Origin: Luteimonas kalidii
GTDB lineage: Bacteria > Pseudomonadota > Gammaproteobacteria > Xanthomonadales > Xanthomonadaceae
Assembly (NCBI RefSeq): GCF_029887935.1
Contig: NZ_JARXRO010000013.1
Location: forward strand, 1-64,000
DNA length: 64,000 bases
Direction of reading: 5' to 3'
This document shows, in pieces, positions 8,394 to 17,982 of this stretch. Within the stretch, counting starts at the first letter, position 1; each line of letters starts with the position of its first letter. A program made the translations under genes and the position numbers. The notes under the pieces are model-generated. The model made no database searches, was not told the DNA's origin, and saw only the letters and a program-made list of their open reading frames with translations.

Positions 8394-9143
8394 TCACCGG
8401 AACAGGAACGCCGACAGCACGAAGTTGAACATCAGCACCAGCAGCGAGGCGTTCACCACCGCGCGCGTGGTCGCCACCGAGGTGCCCTCGATGGTCGGCT
8501 CGGCGTGGAAGCCCACGTACGAGGCCACCAGCGCGGCGGTGCCGCCGAACACCGCGGCCTTGACGAAGGCGGGCACGAAATCGCTGTGGAAATCGACCGC
8601 GTCCTTCATCGTCTGCCAGAACGTGCCGTTGTCGATGCCCAGCACCTGCACCGCCTGGAACCAGCTGGCGGCGATGGCGAAGCTGGCGAAGAAGCCGACC
8701 AGCAGCGGCACGGTGAGCACCGCTGCCCAGAAACGCGGCGCCACTGCCTTGGCCACCGGGTCGATCGCCATCAGCCCGAGCGCGGTGATCTGGTCGGTGG
8801 CGCGCATCAGGCCCAGCTCGGCGGCGATCGAGCTGCCGGCGCGGCCGACGAACAGCAGCGCGGTCAGCACCGGCGCCAGTTCCCGGTACAGGCCCAGGCC
8901 GATCAGCACGCTGACCTGGTTGCTTGCGCCGTAGGTCTCCAGCGCGCGGAAGCCCAGCAGGGTCAGCGACAGGCCGACGAAGGCGCCGCCGACCGCGATG
9001 ATCGGCAGCGAGCGCGCGCCGACCTTGTAGATCTCGCGCACCAGCTCGGCGAGGAAGTCCGCCGTCGGCTTCGAGGCGCGCAGCACCGAAAGCGAGAACA
9101 GCCCGGCGCGGCCGACGGAGCGCAGGGCACTGGCCAGTCCCAT
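8394..9143 (-). CDS. mlaE: MlaE phospholipid ABC permease
   Basis: A 249-residue permease with the N-terminal elbow helix followed by about five transmembrane helices. The family signature is clear: LPIIAVGGAFVGLSLTLLGF, ELAPVLTALLFVGRAGSSIAAELGLMRATDQITALGLMAIDP, and a closing TTRAVVNASLLVLMFNFVLSAFLF. MlaE forms the dimeric membrane core of the Mla importer or exporter. Its ATG overlaps the mlaF stop by one base (TGATG), so translation is coupled. Confidence 0.93.
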   Translation of the reverse strand: MGLASALRSVGRAGLFSLSVLRASKPTADFLAELVREIYKVGARSLPIIAVGGAFVGLSLTLLGFRALETYGASNQVSVLIGLGLYRELAPVLTALLFVGRAGSSIAAELGLMRATDQITALGLMAIDPVAKAVAPRFWAAVLTVPLLVGFFASFAIAASWFQAVQVLGIDNGTFWQTMKDAVDFHSDFVPAFVKAAVFGGTAALVASYVGFHAEPTIEGTSVATTRAVVNASLLVLMFNFVLSAFLFR

Positions 9144-9940
9144 CACGCGGCCTCCGTGCGTCGTGCGGTGTCGAAGGCGATCGGACCGTCCGGTTCGCCG
9201 CGCAGGAACTGGCGCACCAGCGGATCGTCGCTGGCCTCGAGTTCGGACGGGGAGCCGGCGAACACGATCCGTCCGTTGGCGATCACCACCGCGCGATCGG
9301 CGATCGGCAGGGTCTCGTGCACGTGGTGGGTGACGATGATGCTGGTCAGGCCGAGGCGGTCGTTGAGTTCGGAGATCAGGTTGGTGATCACGCCCGAGGC
9401 GATCGGGTCCAGGCCGGTCAGCGGTTCGTCGTAGAGCATCAGCGGCGGGTCCAGCGCGATCGCCCGGGCCAGCGCGACGCGCCGCGCCATGCCGCCCGAC
9501 AATTCGCGCGGGTACAGCTCGCCCGCCGAGCGCAGGCCCACCGCATGCAGCTTCATCTCCACCAGGCGGTCGATCACCGCGCGCGGCAGCCGGGTGTGTG
9601 CGCGCAGCGGCAGGGCGATGTTCTCGGCGCTGGTCAGGTCGGTGAGCAGGCCGTTGCCCTGCAGCAGCACGCCGATCGACTTGCGCAGCTCGAGCAGGTC
9701 GCGGGTGCGCTGCGGGACGGCTTGGCCGAACACCTCGACCCGGCCGGCGGCCGGCACCAGTTCGCCGGTCAGCGCGGCCAGCAGGGTCGACTTGCCGCTG
9801 CCCGACGGGCCCAGCACGGCGGTCACACTGCCGCGCGGCACGGCCAGGTCGATGCCGTCCAGGATCGTCCGACCGCCGCGGTCCAGGCGGACCCCGGTCA
9901 GGCGCACGGCGGGGGCGTCGTTGTCGGCGGCGTCGGGCAT
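9143..9940 (-). CDS. mlaF: MlaF phospholipid ABC ATPase
   Basis: An ABC ATPase of 265 residues. Walker A is LGPSGSGKSTLL, the Q-loop LLQGNGLL, the signature RELSGGMARRVALARAIA, Walker B LMLYDEPLTGLDP and the switch His TH in IIVTHHVHE. It powers phospholipid transport by the MlaFEDB complex from the cytoplasmic side. A GTG at 9991 would add 17 Pro-rich residues; neither start has a strong ribosome-binding site, and the ATG at 9940 matches the usual family length better. It is first in the operon, and the promoter should lie in 9941-10197. Confidence 0.93.
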   Translation of the reverse strand: MPDAADNDAPAVRLTGVRLDRGGRTILDGIDLAVPRGSVTAVLGPSGSGKSTLLAALTGELVPAAGRVEVFGQAVPQRTRDLLELRKSIGVLLQGNGLLTDLTSAENIALPLRAHTRLPRAVIDRLVEMKLHAVGLRSAGELYPRELSGGMARRVALARAIALDPPLMLYDEPLTGLDPIASGVITNLISELNDRLGLTSIIVTHHVHETLPIADRAVVIANGRIVFAGSPSELEASDDPLVRQFLRGEPDGPIAFDTARRTEAA

Positions 9941-10197
9941 GGGCGGGGGTGGGGAACTTGCAGCGACCGGCGGGGGCCGGCGAAGCGTCACAGGATCGCG
10001 AATGGCGGCTGAACCTCGCCGGAGTCACTGAACCGGAGGGTACAGGAAATCAAGGTCCGGCCATGTGCCATCGGTGGGGTCGGAAGAGCAGGGATCGGGT
10101 CGGCAACGTGCCTGCAGACTCCGGTCCCCGAAGCCCGGCAGACCACTCAACGTGGAAGGCCTTGAAAACGGGGGAAGGACAGCACCGGTACCTCGAT

Positions 10198-11442
10198 TCA
10201 TTGCGCTGCGGCCGCCTCCGGCATCACCCCGGTGTACTGGGCGCGGGGACGGATCAGGCGGTCCAGGTCCTGCTGTTCCTGGGCGTGGGCCAGCCAGCCG
10301 GCCAGGCGACCGGCGGCGAACATCGCCAGCGCCGGTGCCGCCGACAGGCCGTGCACGTAGCAGATCGCGGCGAGCATGCCATCGATGTTGGGCAGCCGGC
10401 CGCTGGTGTCCGCGGCGGCGGCCAGCACCGCCTCGAGCTGGCGCATGCGCGGCTCGCCGTCGCGCCGGTGGCGCAGCATCGACAGCACCTCGGCGCCACG
10501 CGGGTCGCCGTCCGGATACAGCACGTGGTGGAAGCCGGGCAGTTCGTCGCCACGGCGCCAGCGCTCGGCGATGAAGCCGGCAGGCGAGGCCGCAGCCGCC
10601 GCATCGGCGATCAGGGCATAGGCGCGCGCGGTGGCGCCGCCGTGGCGGGGGCCCGAGAGCGCGGCTAGCCCGGCGCAGACGGTGGCATGCAGGTGTGCGC
10701 CCGTGGACGCGACCACGCGCGCGGCGAAGGCGGATACGTTGAGCTCGTGGTCGGCGCACAACACCAGGGCCGCGCGCACCAGGTCCGCGAACGCGGCGTC
10801 GCCGGGGCGCCAGGCGTCGGCCAGCAGCCGGTGCACCGGGCGCGCGTCCGGGGTGCCGGCCACAAGCAAAGCGGCGTTCTGGCGCAGCAGGGTGGCAGCC
10901 ACCCGGCGTCGGCTGGCGGCCGCGGTGCTGAGCGAATCGCGCTGGTCCAGCGCCAGCAGCGGGATCGCCGCCATCGCGCGCGCCAGTGGCGGCAGCGCGG
11001 CGTCGCCGGCGAGTGCGGCCACCGGCGCCGGCCAGCCATCGGCCGGCGGTGGATCGAACGGATCCTGCCCGCCGCAGTCCCACAGCAGCCGCGCCGCGTC
11101 CTCGAGCGTCGCCCCTTCGCGCACCATCGCCACCGCGGCGCGGCCGCGGTAATAGGGGCTGTCCGGCCGGATCAGCGAGATCGCGGTTTCCATCACCGGC
11201 AGGCCGCGGTCCAGGCTCTGCGCGGCCCCGCGGGCGGCGCCGCGGCCGGCTTTCTTGCGCTGGGCCAGGCGCTCGACGTCGCGGCGCAGGTACACCCGGC
11301 TGCGGTGGTCGGGGCCCGGCCGGGACTCGACCAGGCCGCGGCTGACATAGGCGTACAGGGTGGCCGGGCTGATCCCGAGCAGGGCGCACACCTCGCGGGC
11401 GGGCATCAGATCGTCGGCGGCGGCAGGTCGTGTCGGGTTCAC
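10198..11442 (-). CDS. HTH-citrate synthase fusion protein (putative regulator or enzyme)
   Basis: The 414-residue product has two parts. Residues about 13-62 form a MerR/excisionase-type helix-turn-helix (MPAREVCALLGISPATLYAYVSRGLV, then SRVYLRRDVERLAQ). Residues about 80-405 are a citrate synthase fold with the active-site residues in place: H232 in DHELN, H267 in GPRHGGA, H306 in GFHHVLY and D354 in PNID. The gene is divergent from prpB, and the intervening DNA carries TTGAT dyads. It could be a citrate or methylcitrate synthase that also binds DNA, or a regulator that senses oxaloacetate, acyl-CoA or methylcitrate; both ideas are inference. The GTG at 11442 is preferred over an in-frame GTG at 11514, which would swallow the dyads. 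Confidence 0.8.
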   Translation of the reverse strand: MNPTRPAAADDLMPAREVCALLGISPATLYAYVSRGLVESRPGPDHRSRVYLRRDVERLAQRKKAGRGAARGAAQSLDRGLPVMETAISLIRPDSPYYRGRAAVAMVREGATLEDAARLLWDCGGQDPFDPPPADGWPAPVAALAGDAALPPLARAMAAIPLLALDQRDSLSTAAASRRRVAATLLRQNAALLVAGTPDARPVHRLLADAWRPGDAAFADLVRAALVLCADHELNVSAFAARVVASTGAHLHATVCAGLAALSGPRHGGATARAYALIADAAAAASPAGFIAERWRRGDELPGFHHVLYPDGDPRGAEVLSMLRHRRDGEPRMRQLEAVLAAAADTSGRLPNIDGMLAAICYVHGLSAAPALAMFAAGRLAGWLAHAQEQQDLDRLIRPRAQYTGVMPEAAAAQ

Positions 11443-11450
11443 GGCGACAG

Positions 11451-11478
11451 CTTGATTCTTGCGATCAAGATTGATCAA
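11451..11478. promoter_or_regulatory. TTGAT dyad cluster between HTH-citrate synthase gene and prpB
   Basis: CTTGATTCTTGCGATCAAG (11451-11469) is a perfect 6-bp inverted repeat with a 7-base centre. It is followed two bases on by the 8-bp palindrome TTGATCAA (11471-11478). Four TTGAT/ATCAA half-sites thus lie within 28 bp of the divergent intergenic region, between the two start codons. This is the expected place for an operator controlling both the fusion gene and prpB. Which protein binds is inferred: the adjacent HTH-citrate synthase is the obvious candidate. Confidence 0.55.
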
Positions 11479-11540
11479 CCTCGAGAAGGGTGCCACATTG
11501 CCGGCGTCCCGCACATCCCCATCGCTGTCCCAGGCCCGCC

Positions 11541-12431
11541 ATGTCTTCGACCTCCGTTTCCCCCGGCACGCGGTTCCGCGCCGCGCTCGCCGCCGAATCG
11601 CCGTTGCAGGTGATCGGCGCGATCAACGCCAACCACGCCCTGCTCGCGCAGCGCGCCGGCTTCCGCGCGCTGTACCTGTCGGGCGGCGGCGTCGCGGCCG
11701 GCTCGCTGGGCCTGCCCGACCTGGGCATCAACACCCTCGAGGACGTGCTGGTCGACACCCGCCGCATCACCGACGTGTGCGAGCTGCCGCTGCTGGTCGA
11801 CATCGACACCGGCTTCGGCCCCAGCGCGTTCAACATCGCGCGCACGGTGAAGTCGCTGATCAAGGCCGGCGCCGCCGCCTGCCACATCGAGGACCAGGTC
11901 GGCGCCAAGCGCTGCGGTCACCGCCCCGGCAAGGAAATCGTCGCGCAGGACGAGATGGTCGACCGGGTCCGGGCCGCCGTGGACGCCAGGACCGATCCCG
12001 GGTTCTTCCTGATCGCGCGCACCGACGCCATCGCCGTGGACGGCGTGGACGCGGCGATCGAACGCGCCGTCGCCTGCGTGGAGGCCGGCGCCGACGGCAT
12101 CTTCGCCGAGGCCGCCTACGACCTGGAGACCTACCGGCGCTTCGTCGACGCGGTGAAGGTGCCGGTGCTGGCCAACATCACCGAGTTCGGCAGGACCCCG
12201 CTGTTCTCGCGCGACGAGCTGGCCTCGGCCGGCGTGGCGATCCAGCTGTTCCCGCTGTCGGCGTTCCGTGCCGCCAACAAGGCGGCCGAGGCGGTGTACG
12301 CGGCGGTGCGCCGCGACGGCCACCAGCAGGCCGTGCTCGACACCATGCAGACCCGCGAGGAACTGTACGAGCGCATCGGCTACCACGATTTCGAGCGCAG
12401 GCTCGACGCGCTGGCCGCGGCGAAACGCTGA
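11541..12431 (+). CDS. prpB: 2-methylisocitrate lyase PrpB
   Basis: PrpB splits 2-methylisocitrate to pyruvate and succinate, the last step of the methylcitrate cycle. The 296-residue protein is a PEP-mutase/isocitrate-lyase TIM barrel. Motifs are [40 protein letters not shown] with the catalytic Cys, and [10 protein letters not shown]. Length and motifs match authentic PrpB rather than isocitrate lyase. It opens the operon, and prpC follows after 195 bases that include a GC-rich hairpin-forming stretch. Confidence 0.95.
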   Translation: MSSTSVSPGTRFRAALAAESPLQVIGAINANHALLAQRAGFRALYLSGGGVAAGSLGLPDLGINTLEDVLVDTRRITDVCELPLLVDIDTGFGPSAFNIARTVKSLIKAGAAACHIEDQVGAKRCGHRPGKEIVAQDEMVDRVRAAVDARTDPGFFLIARTDAIAVDGVDAAIERAVACVEAGADGIFAEAAYDLETYRRFVDAVKVPVLANITEFGRTPLFSRDELASAGVAIQLFPLSAFRAANKAAEAVYAAVRRDGHQQAVLDTMQTREELYERIGYHDFERRLDALAAAKR

Positions 12432-12626
12432 TGCGCGCGCGGCCTGCGCCTGGATGGTCGGCCGGCGGGCCGGACGGGGCTTTCACCCCGCCCGGCTGCC
12501 TCCGGCGCGTCCGGGTGCGGCGCGAGCGCCGCTTCGATCCTTCCAACGCAGTGTCCGTCCGCGGGCGGCCATGACCCGCGCGGCTGCGGTCGCATCCCTC
12601 ATGCACAGGCCTTCCAGGAGACACCG

Positions 12627-13784
12627 ATGAGCCAAGCCACGCCCGCCACGCCGTTCAAGCCGAAGAAGTCGGTGGCCCTGTCCGGCACCGCCGCCGGCAA
12701 CACCGCGCTGTGCACGGTGGGTCGCACCGGCAACGACCTGGCCTACCGCGGCTACGACATCCTCGCGTTCGCGCAGACCGCCGAGTTCGAGGAGGTCGCC
12801 TACCTGCTGGTGCACGGCAAGCTGCCCAATGCGGCCGAGCTGCGCGGCTACAAGGCCAAGCTGAAGTCGCTGCGCGGACTGCCGGCCGCGGTCAAGGCCG
12901 CGCTGGAGGAGCTGCCTGCCTCGGCGCACCCGATGGACGTGATGCGCACCGGCGTGTCGGTGCTGGGCTGCGTGCTGCCGGAATCGGTGGACCACAACCA
13001 TCCCGGCGCGCGCGACATCGCCGACCGGCTGATGGCCTCGCTCGGCTCGATGCTGCTGTACTGGTATCACTGGAGCCACAACGGCCGTGTCATCGACGTC
13101 GAGACCGACGACGACTCGATCGGCGGCCATTTCCTGCACCTGCTGCACGGCCATCCGCCGAAGGACAGCTGGGTGCGGGCGATGCACACCTCGCTGATCC
13201 TGTACGCCGAGCACGAATTCAACGCCTCCACGTTCGCCGGCCGCGTCATCGCCGGCACCGGCAGCGACATGTACAGCGCGATCTGCGGCGCGATCGGCGC
13301 GCTGCGCGGGCCCAAGCACGGCGGTGCCAACGAGGTCGCGTTCGAGATCCAGAAACGCTACGACACGCCGGACGAGGCCGAGGCCGATATCCGCGCGCGG
13401 GTCGAGCGCAAGGAAGTGGTGATCGGCTTCGGCCATCCGGTGTACACCGTGTCGGATCCGCGCAACCAGGTGATCAAGCAGGTGGCGAAGGAGCTGTCGG
13501 ACGAGGCCGGCAGCACGAAGATGTACGACATCGCAGAGCGCCTGGAAACGGTGATGGCGGACGTCAAGAAGATGTTCCCCAACCTCGACTGGTTCAGCGC
13601 GGTGAGCTACCACATGATGGGCGTGCCCACGGCGATGTTCACGCCGCTGTTCGTGATCTCGCGCACCAGCGGCTGGAGCGCGCACGTGATCGAGCAGCGC
13701 ATCGACGGCAAGATCATCCGCCCGAGCGCGACCTACACCGGTCCGGAGGACCTGGAGTACGTGCCGATCGACAGGCGCGACTGA
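12627..13784 (+). CDS. prpC: 2-methylcitrate synthase PrpC
   Basis: PrpC condenses propionyl-CoA with oxaloacetate to 2-methylcitrate. The 385-residue citrate-synthase fold carries all catalytic motifs: [38 protein letters not shown] and [12 protein letters not shown], followed by the CoA/oxaloacetate-binding [24 protein letters not shown] precedes the ATG, a good ribosome-binding site. Downstream, 13802-13825 contains a hairpin (CCTTC-TCCCGC/GCGGGGG-AAGG) before acnD. Confidence 0.95.
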   Translation: MSQATPATPFKPKKSVALSGTAAGNTALCTVGRTGNDLAYRGYDILAFAQTAEFEEVAYLLVHGKLPNAAELRGYKAKLKSLRGLPAAVKAALEELPASAHPMDVMRTGVSVLGCVLPESVDHNHPGARDIADRLMASLGSMLLYWYHWSHNGRVIDVETDDDSIGGHFLHLLHGHPPKDSWVRAMHTSLILYAEHEFNASTFAGRVIAGTGSDMYSAICGAIGALRGPKHGGANEVAFEIQKRYDTPDEAEADIRARVERKEVVIGFGHPVYTVSDPRNQVIKQVAKELSDEAGSTKMYDIAERLETVMADVKKMFPNLDWFSAVSYHMMGVPTAMFTPLFVISRTSGWSAHVIEQRIDGKIIRPSATYTGPEDLEYVPIDRRD

Positions 13785-13931
13785 GTTCCCTGCTTTCTCT
13801 CCCTTCTCCCGCAAGCGGGGGAAGGAAATGCTCAGGCAAAGGCGTTGGCCGTAGGTCAGCGACCTTCACCCACCACGCGAGAGCAGTCCGCCGTGGCCGC
13901 CTGCAGCCCCACCCACCGTGAACCGCCAGCC

Positions 13932-16547
13932 ATGAACAGCCAGCACCGCAAATCCCTTCCCGGCACCACGCTCGACTGGTTCGACGCGCGCGAAGCGGTC
14001 GAGGCGGTGCGGCCCGGCGCCTGGGCGGCGCTGCCGTACACCTTCCGCGTGCACGCCGAGAACATCGTGCGTCGCGCCGAGCCTGCGCGCATCGACGACT
14101 ATCTCCTGCAGCTGGTCGAACGCCGCCGCGACCTCGACTTTCCCTGGTTCCCCGCGCGCGTGGTCTGCCACGACATCCTCGGCCAGACCGCGCTGGTCGA
14201 CCTGGCCGGCCTGCGCGACGCGATCGCGGACCAGGGCGGCGACCCGGCGCAGGTGAACCCGGTGGTGCCGGTGCAGCTGATCGTCGACCACTCGCTGGCC
14301 GTGGAGTGCGGCGGTTCCGATCCGCAGGCCTTCGCCCGCAATCGCACCATCGAGGACCGCCGCAACGCCGACCGCTTCCACTTCATCGACTGGACCAAGC
14401 AGGCGTTCCGCAACGTCGACGTGATCCCGCCCGGCAACGGGATCATGCACCAGATCAACCTGGAGAAGATGTCGCCGGTGGTCTACGTCCAGGACGGCGT
14501 GGCCTTCCCCGACACCTGCGTCGGCACCGATTCGCACACCCCGCACGTCGACGCGCTGGGCGTGATCGCGGTCGGCGTCGGCGGGCTCGAGGCGGAGAAC
14601 GTGATGCTCGGCCGCGCCTCGTGGATGCGCACGCCGGAGATGGTCGGTGTCGAACTGTCGGGCCGTCCGGGGCCCGGCATCACCGCCACCGACGTGGTGC
14701 TGGCGCTGACCGAGTTCCTGCGCCAGTCGAAGGTGGTCGGCGCCTACCTCGAGTTCCGCGGGCCGGGGGCGGCCGCGCTGACCGTCGGCGACCGCGCCAC
14801 GATCTCGAACATGGCGCCCGAGTACGGCGCCACCGCGGCGATGTTCTTCATCGACGGCAACACGCTCGACTACCTGCGCCTGACCGGACGCACCGACGAG
14901 CAGGTGGCGCTGGTGGAGACCTACGCCAGGGCGGCGGGCCTGTGGGCCGACGACCTGGCCGACGCGCAGTACGGGCGCACGCTGCATTTCGACCTGTCCA
15001 GCGTGGTCCGCAACATGGCCGGGCCGTCGAATCCGCATCGGCGCCTGCCGACCAGCGCACTGGCCGAACGTGGCGTCGCCGACGAAGCCAAGCTGCTCGC
15101 AGGAAAGGCCGAGGAAGCAGGCGGCCGGATGCCCGACGGCGCGGTGATCATCGCCGCGATCACCAGCTGCACCAACACCTCCAACCCGCGCAACGTGATC
15201 GCCGCCGGACTGCTGGCGCGCAACGCGCTGGCAAAGGGCCTGGTGCGCAAGCCGTGGGTCAAGACCTCGCTCGCGCCGGGCTCGAAGGCGGTGGAGCTGT
15301 ACCTGCGCGAGGCCGGACTGCTGGACGACCTGGAAGCGCTGGGCTTCGGCATCGTCGGCTTCGCCTGCACCACCTGCAACGGCATGAGCGGCGCGCTGGA
15401 TCCGGCCATCCAGCAGGAGATCGTCGACCGCGACCTGTACGCGGTCGCGGTGCTCAGCGGCAACCGCAACTTCGACGGCCGCATCCACCCGCATGCCAAG
15501 CAGGCCTTCCTCGCCTCGCCGCCGCTGGTGATCGCCTACGCCATCGCCGGCACGGTCCGCTTCGACATCGAGAAGGACGCGCTGGGCGTGGATGCCGACG
15601 GCCATCCGGTCACGCTCAAGGACCTGTGGCCCAGCGACGAGGAAGTCGACGCCGTGGTCAAGGCCAGCGTGAAGCCCGAGCAGTACCGCGCCGTGTACGG
15701 GCCGATGTTCCAGCTCAAGGTCGAGTCCGGCGAAGCGGTGAGTCCGCTCTACGACTGGCGTCCGCAGTCCACCTACATCCGCCGCCCGCCGTACTGGGAA
15801 GGCGCGCTGGCCGGCGAGCGCACGCTGACCGGCATGCGTCCGCTGGCGGTGCTGGGCGACAACATCACCACCGACCACCTGTCGCCGTCCAACGCGATCC
15901 AGCGTTCGAGCGCGGCGGGCGAGTACCTCGCGTCGATGGGCGTGCCGGAAGAGGACTTCAACTCCTACGCCACCCACCGCGGCGACCACCTCACCGCGCA
16001 GCGCGCGACCTTCGCCAATCCGAAGCTGCTCAACGAGATGGTGCGCGACGCCGGCGGCAGCGTGCGCCAGGGTTCGCTGGCGCGGATCGAACCCGAGGGC
16101 ACGGTGGTGCGCATGTGGGAGGCGATCGAGACCTACCTGCAGCGCAGCCAGCCGCTGGTGATCATCGCCGGCGCCGACTACGGCCAGGGCAGCTCGCGCG
16201 ACTGGGCGGCCAAGGGCGTGCGCCTGGCGGGCGTGGAAGCGATCGTGGCCGAGGGCTTCGAGCGCATCCACCGCACCAACCTGATCGGCATGGGCGTGCT
16301 GCCGCTGGAATTCGCGCCGGGCACCACGCGGCTCACCCTCGGCATCGACGGCACCGAGACGTACGACGTCCGCGGCACGCGCACGCCCGGGGCGACGCTG
16401 ACGCTGGCGATCCACCGCCGCGACGGTTCGACCACCGAGGTCCCGGTGACCTGCCGCCTGGATTCGGACGAGGAGGTCTCGATCTACGAGGCCGGCGGCG
16501 TGCTCCAGCGCTTCGCCCAGGATTTCCTCGCCCAGGCCAACGCCTAG
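13932..16547 (+). CDS. acnD: Fe/S-dependent 2-methylcitrate dehydratase AcnD
   Basis: AcnD dehydrates 2-methylcitrate to 2-methyl-aconitate and is used in place of PrpD where PrpF is also present. The 871-residue aconitase-type enzyme has cluster ligands C413 in SCTNTSNPRN and C479/C482 in ACTTCNG, plus GTDSHTPHVDALGVIAVGVGGLEAE and the C-terminal swivel domain with DYGQGSSRDWAAKG. The ATG at 13932 is preceded by a weak ribosome-binding site. prpF lies 1.4 kb downstream, separated by two unrelated genes. Confidence 0.95.
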   Translation: MNSQHRKSLPGTTLDWFDAREAVEAVRPGAWAALPYTFRVHAENIVRRAEPARIDDYLLQLVERRRDLDFPWFPARVVCHDILGQTALVDLAGLRDAIADQGGDPAQVNPVVPVQLIVDHSLAVECGGSDPQAFARNRTIEDRRNADRFHFIDWTKQAFRNVDVIPPGNGIMHQINLEKMSPVVYVQDGVAFPDTCVGTDSHTPHVDALGVIAVGVGGLEAENVMLGRASWMRTPEMVGVELSGRPGPGITATDVVLALTEFLRQSKVVGAYLEFRGPGAAALTVGDRATISNMAPEYGATAAMFFIDGNTLDYLRLTGRTDEQVALVETYARAAGLWADDLADAQYGRTLHFDLSSVVRNMAGPSNPHRRLPTSALAERGVADEAKLLAGKAEEAGGRMPDGAVIIAAITSCTNTSNPRNVIAAGLLARNALAKGLVRKPWVKTSLAPGSKAVELYLREAGLLDDLEALGFGIVGFACTTCNGMSGALDPAIQQEIVDRDLYAVAVLSGNRNFDGRIHPHAKQAFLASPPLVIAYAIAGTVRFDIEKDALGVDADGHPVTLKDLWPSDEEVDAVVKASVKPEQYRAVYGPMFQLKVESGEAVSPLYDWRPQSTYIRRPPYWEGALAGERTLTGMRPLAVLGDNITTDHLSPSNAIQRSSAAGEYLASMGVPEEDFNSYATHRGDHLTAQRATFANPKLLNEMVRDAGGSVRQGSLARIEPEGTVVRMWEAIETYLQRSQPLVIIAGADYGQGSSRDWAAKGVRLAGVEAIVAEGFERIHRTNLIGMGVLPLEFAPGTTRLTLGIDGTETYDVRGTRTPGATLTLAIHRRDGSTTEVPVTCRLDSDEEVSIYEAGGVLQRFAQDFLAQANA

Positions 16548-16565
16548 CCCGTGGGTCGCCGGTAC

Positions 16566-16802
16566 GTAGCCCGGATAAGCGCAGCGCATCCGGGGCTCCG
16601 CGCATGCGTCCGCCGCCGCCGCATGCCGGATCGCGCCGCCGTCGCCCAGCTCCGTAGCCCGGATAAGCGCGCAGCGCATCCGGGGACCGCGCGCCGCCCG
16701 CAGGACATGCGAAACGCCGCAAGCAGGCGATCCACGCGTCGGAGTGGGCGATGCATCCGGATTGCCAGGAGTTCCCGGATGCGCTGCGCTTATCCGGGCG
16801 AC
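16566..16802. repeat. Three GTAG-type REP palindromes after acnD
   Basis: Copies lie at 16566-16595 (+), 16654-16685 (+) and 16774-16802 (-). Each has GTAG followed by CCCGGATAAGCG, a small loop and CGCATCCGGGG. The third has CGAC in place of CTAC at its head. The 367-bp gap 16548-16914 between acnD and the SRPBCC gene holds only these repeats and no gene, and it may weaken read-through from acnD into the following genes. Confidence 0.85.
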
Positions 16803-16914
16803 GCGGGCGGCATGCCGATACGAGCGGCAGGGCGCCGGGCCGCCGCCGCGTGGATGTCGAACGCGGGCTCGGCGGTTCGTCGTGCAGGCACACCCAACCA
16901 CCCGGAGACCGCGC

Positions 16915-17394
16915 ATGACCGATTCCAACGCCACCCCGGCCACCGCCACCGGCACCGTCCGCCTGCACCGCGTGCTGCGCGCGCCGCCCGAGCGCGTGTA
17001 CCGCGCCTTCATCGACGCCGCGGCCTTGTGCAAGTGGCTGCCGCCGCACGGCTTCACCGGCACCATGCACGCGTTCGACCCGCGCGTGGGCGGCGGCTAC
17101 CACATGTCGTTCACCAACTTCGGCACCGGCGCCAGCCATGCCTTCCGCGCCACCTACCTGGAACTGGTGCCTGGGCAGCGCATTCGCCACACCGATACCT
17201 TCGACGCGCCGGGACCGGCGGGCGAGATGCAGGTCACGGTGGAACTGGAGGAGTCCATCTGCGGCACCTCGCTACGCATCGTGCAGGAAGGCATCCCGCC
17301 AGAGATTCCGGCCGACTTCTGCTACCTCGGCTGGCAGGAATCACTGGAACTGCTGGCGAAGCTTGTGGAGCCGGAGATTCCGGATGGCGCCTAG
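16915..17394 (+). CDS. SRPBCC (AHSA1-type) family protein
   Basis: The 159-residue protein has the START/Bet v 1-like fold of AHSA1/polyketide-cyclase relatives. It opens VRLHRVLRAPPERVYRAFIDAAALCKWLPPHGFT; the middle has GGGYHMSFTNFGTG and TYLELVPGQRIRHTDTF; it closes with a GWQESLELLAKLVE helix. These proteins bind small hydrophobic ligands or act as co-chaperone modules; the ligand is unknown. It is not a standard prp gene. Its stop (TAG) is followed in the same frame by GAT ATG, the start of the next gene. Confidence 0.85.
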   Translation: MTDSNATPATATGTVRLHRVLRAPPERVYRAFIDAAALCKWLPPHGFTGTMHAFDPRVGGGYHMSFTNFGTGASHAFRATYLELVPGQRIRHTDTFDAPGPAGEMQVTVELEESICGTSLRIVQEGIPPEIPADFCYLGWQESLELLAKLVEPEIPDGA

Positions 17395-17397
17395 GAT

Positions 17398-17982
17398 ATG
17401 AAGCGGGGCCGGCTGATGCTGATGGCGCGTCCACCGTCGACAACGGCGGTGGCCATGAGCGCAGTGCCGGTGATGGCCGGATGGCCTGCTATTGCGCGGG
17501 ATGCCCACTGGCCGCATTACAACCTGCATCAGAGCTTGACCCTCGATCACGCGCCTGCGGACGAACATGCGCTATTGCGCGCGCTGTACAGGATCGATGC
17601 CTTCGCCTTCGACATGCTGTTCAATCGCATGACCGGTGATGATGCGGCAGGTGGACATTGGACGCTCCACGCGAAGGGGATGCCGCGCGGGTTCGCCACG
17701 CTGCTGACCGATGTTTGGGGTGCGCTTGCCGCCGAGGGCATCCAGGATTGTTTCGGACATCGACCGCACGTGACACTGTGTTATCGAGCGCCGCGGATGC
17801 CTGGCGGCACATACTGGTTACCAGACCCCATTCCATGGCGTGTCGATGCGATCGAACTCGTCATGGTCGAGACACATCCGTACCGCTACGTCACGATTGC
17901 GCGGCGTCCGCTTGTCGCGCCAGTGCAGAGCGATCTCTTCCCCGGAACCCCATCCGTCCATCCCGAGCACGCCGCGAAATGA
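17398..17982 (+). CDS. 2H phosphoesterase / LigT-like RNA ligase family protein
   Basis: The 194-residue protein has the two His motifs of the 2H superfamily: HQSLTL (about 44-49) and HVTLCY (about 124-129), spaced as in LigT/2'-5' RNA ligases and cyclic phosphodiesterases. The N-terminal strand LMLMARPPSTTAVAM fits the fold. Likely substrates are 2',3'-cyclic or 2'-5' linked nucleotides, which is inference. It starts three bases after the SRPBCC stop, and its TGA overlaps the prpF ATG (ATGA), so it is coupled to prpF. Codon choice is visibly less GC-biased than in prpF. Confidence 0.75.
   Translation: MKRGRLMLMARPPSTTAVAMSAVPVMAGWPAIARDAHWPHYNLHQSLTLDHAPADEHALLRALYRIDAFAFDMLFNRMTGDDAAGGHWTLHAKGMPRGFATLLTDVWGALAAEGIQDCFGHRPHVTLCYRAPRMPGGTYWLPDPIPWRVDAIELVMVETHPYRYVTIARRPLVAPVQSDLFPGTPSVHPEHAAK

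Noticed and set aside
11443-11514. Upstream GTG start for the HTH-citrate synthase gene (11514)
   Set aside because: It would place the TTGAT dyads inside the coding region and add residues that do not resemble the family; the GTG at 11442 is preferred.
13866-17066. Very long open frame on the minus strand opposite acnD (about 1066 codons)
   Set aside because: It is antisense to a clearly real gene. High-GC codon use leaves stop-free reverse frames, and the product has no domain and an Arg/His/Ala-rich composition.
17392-17400. SRPBCC and 2H proteins as one read-through fusion
   Set aside because: They share a frame, but a TAG separates them and each is a complete domain; a normal coupled start three bases later is the simpler reading.
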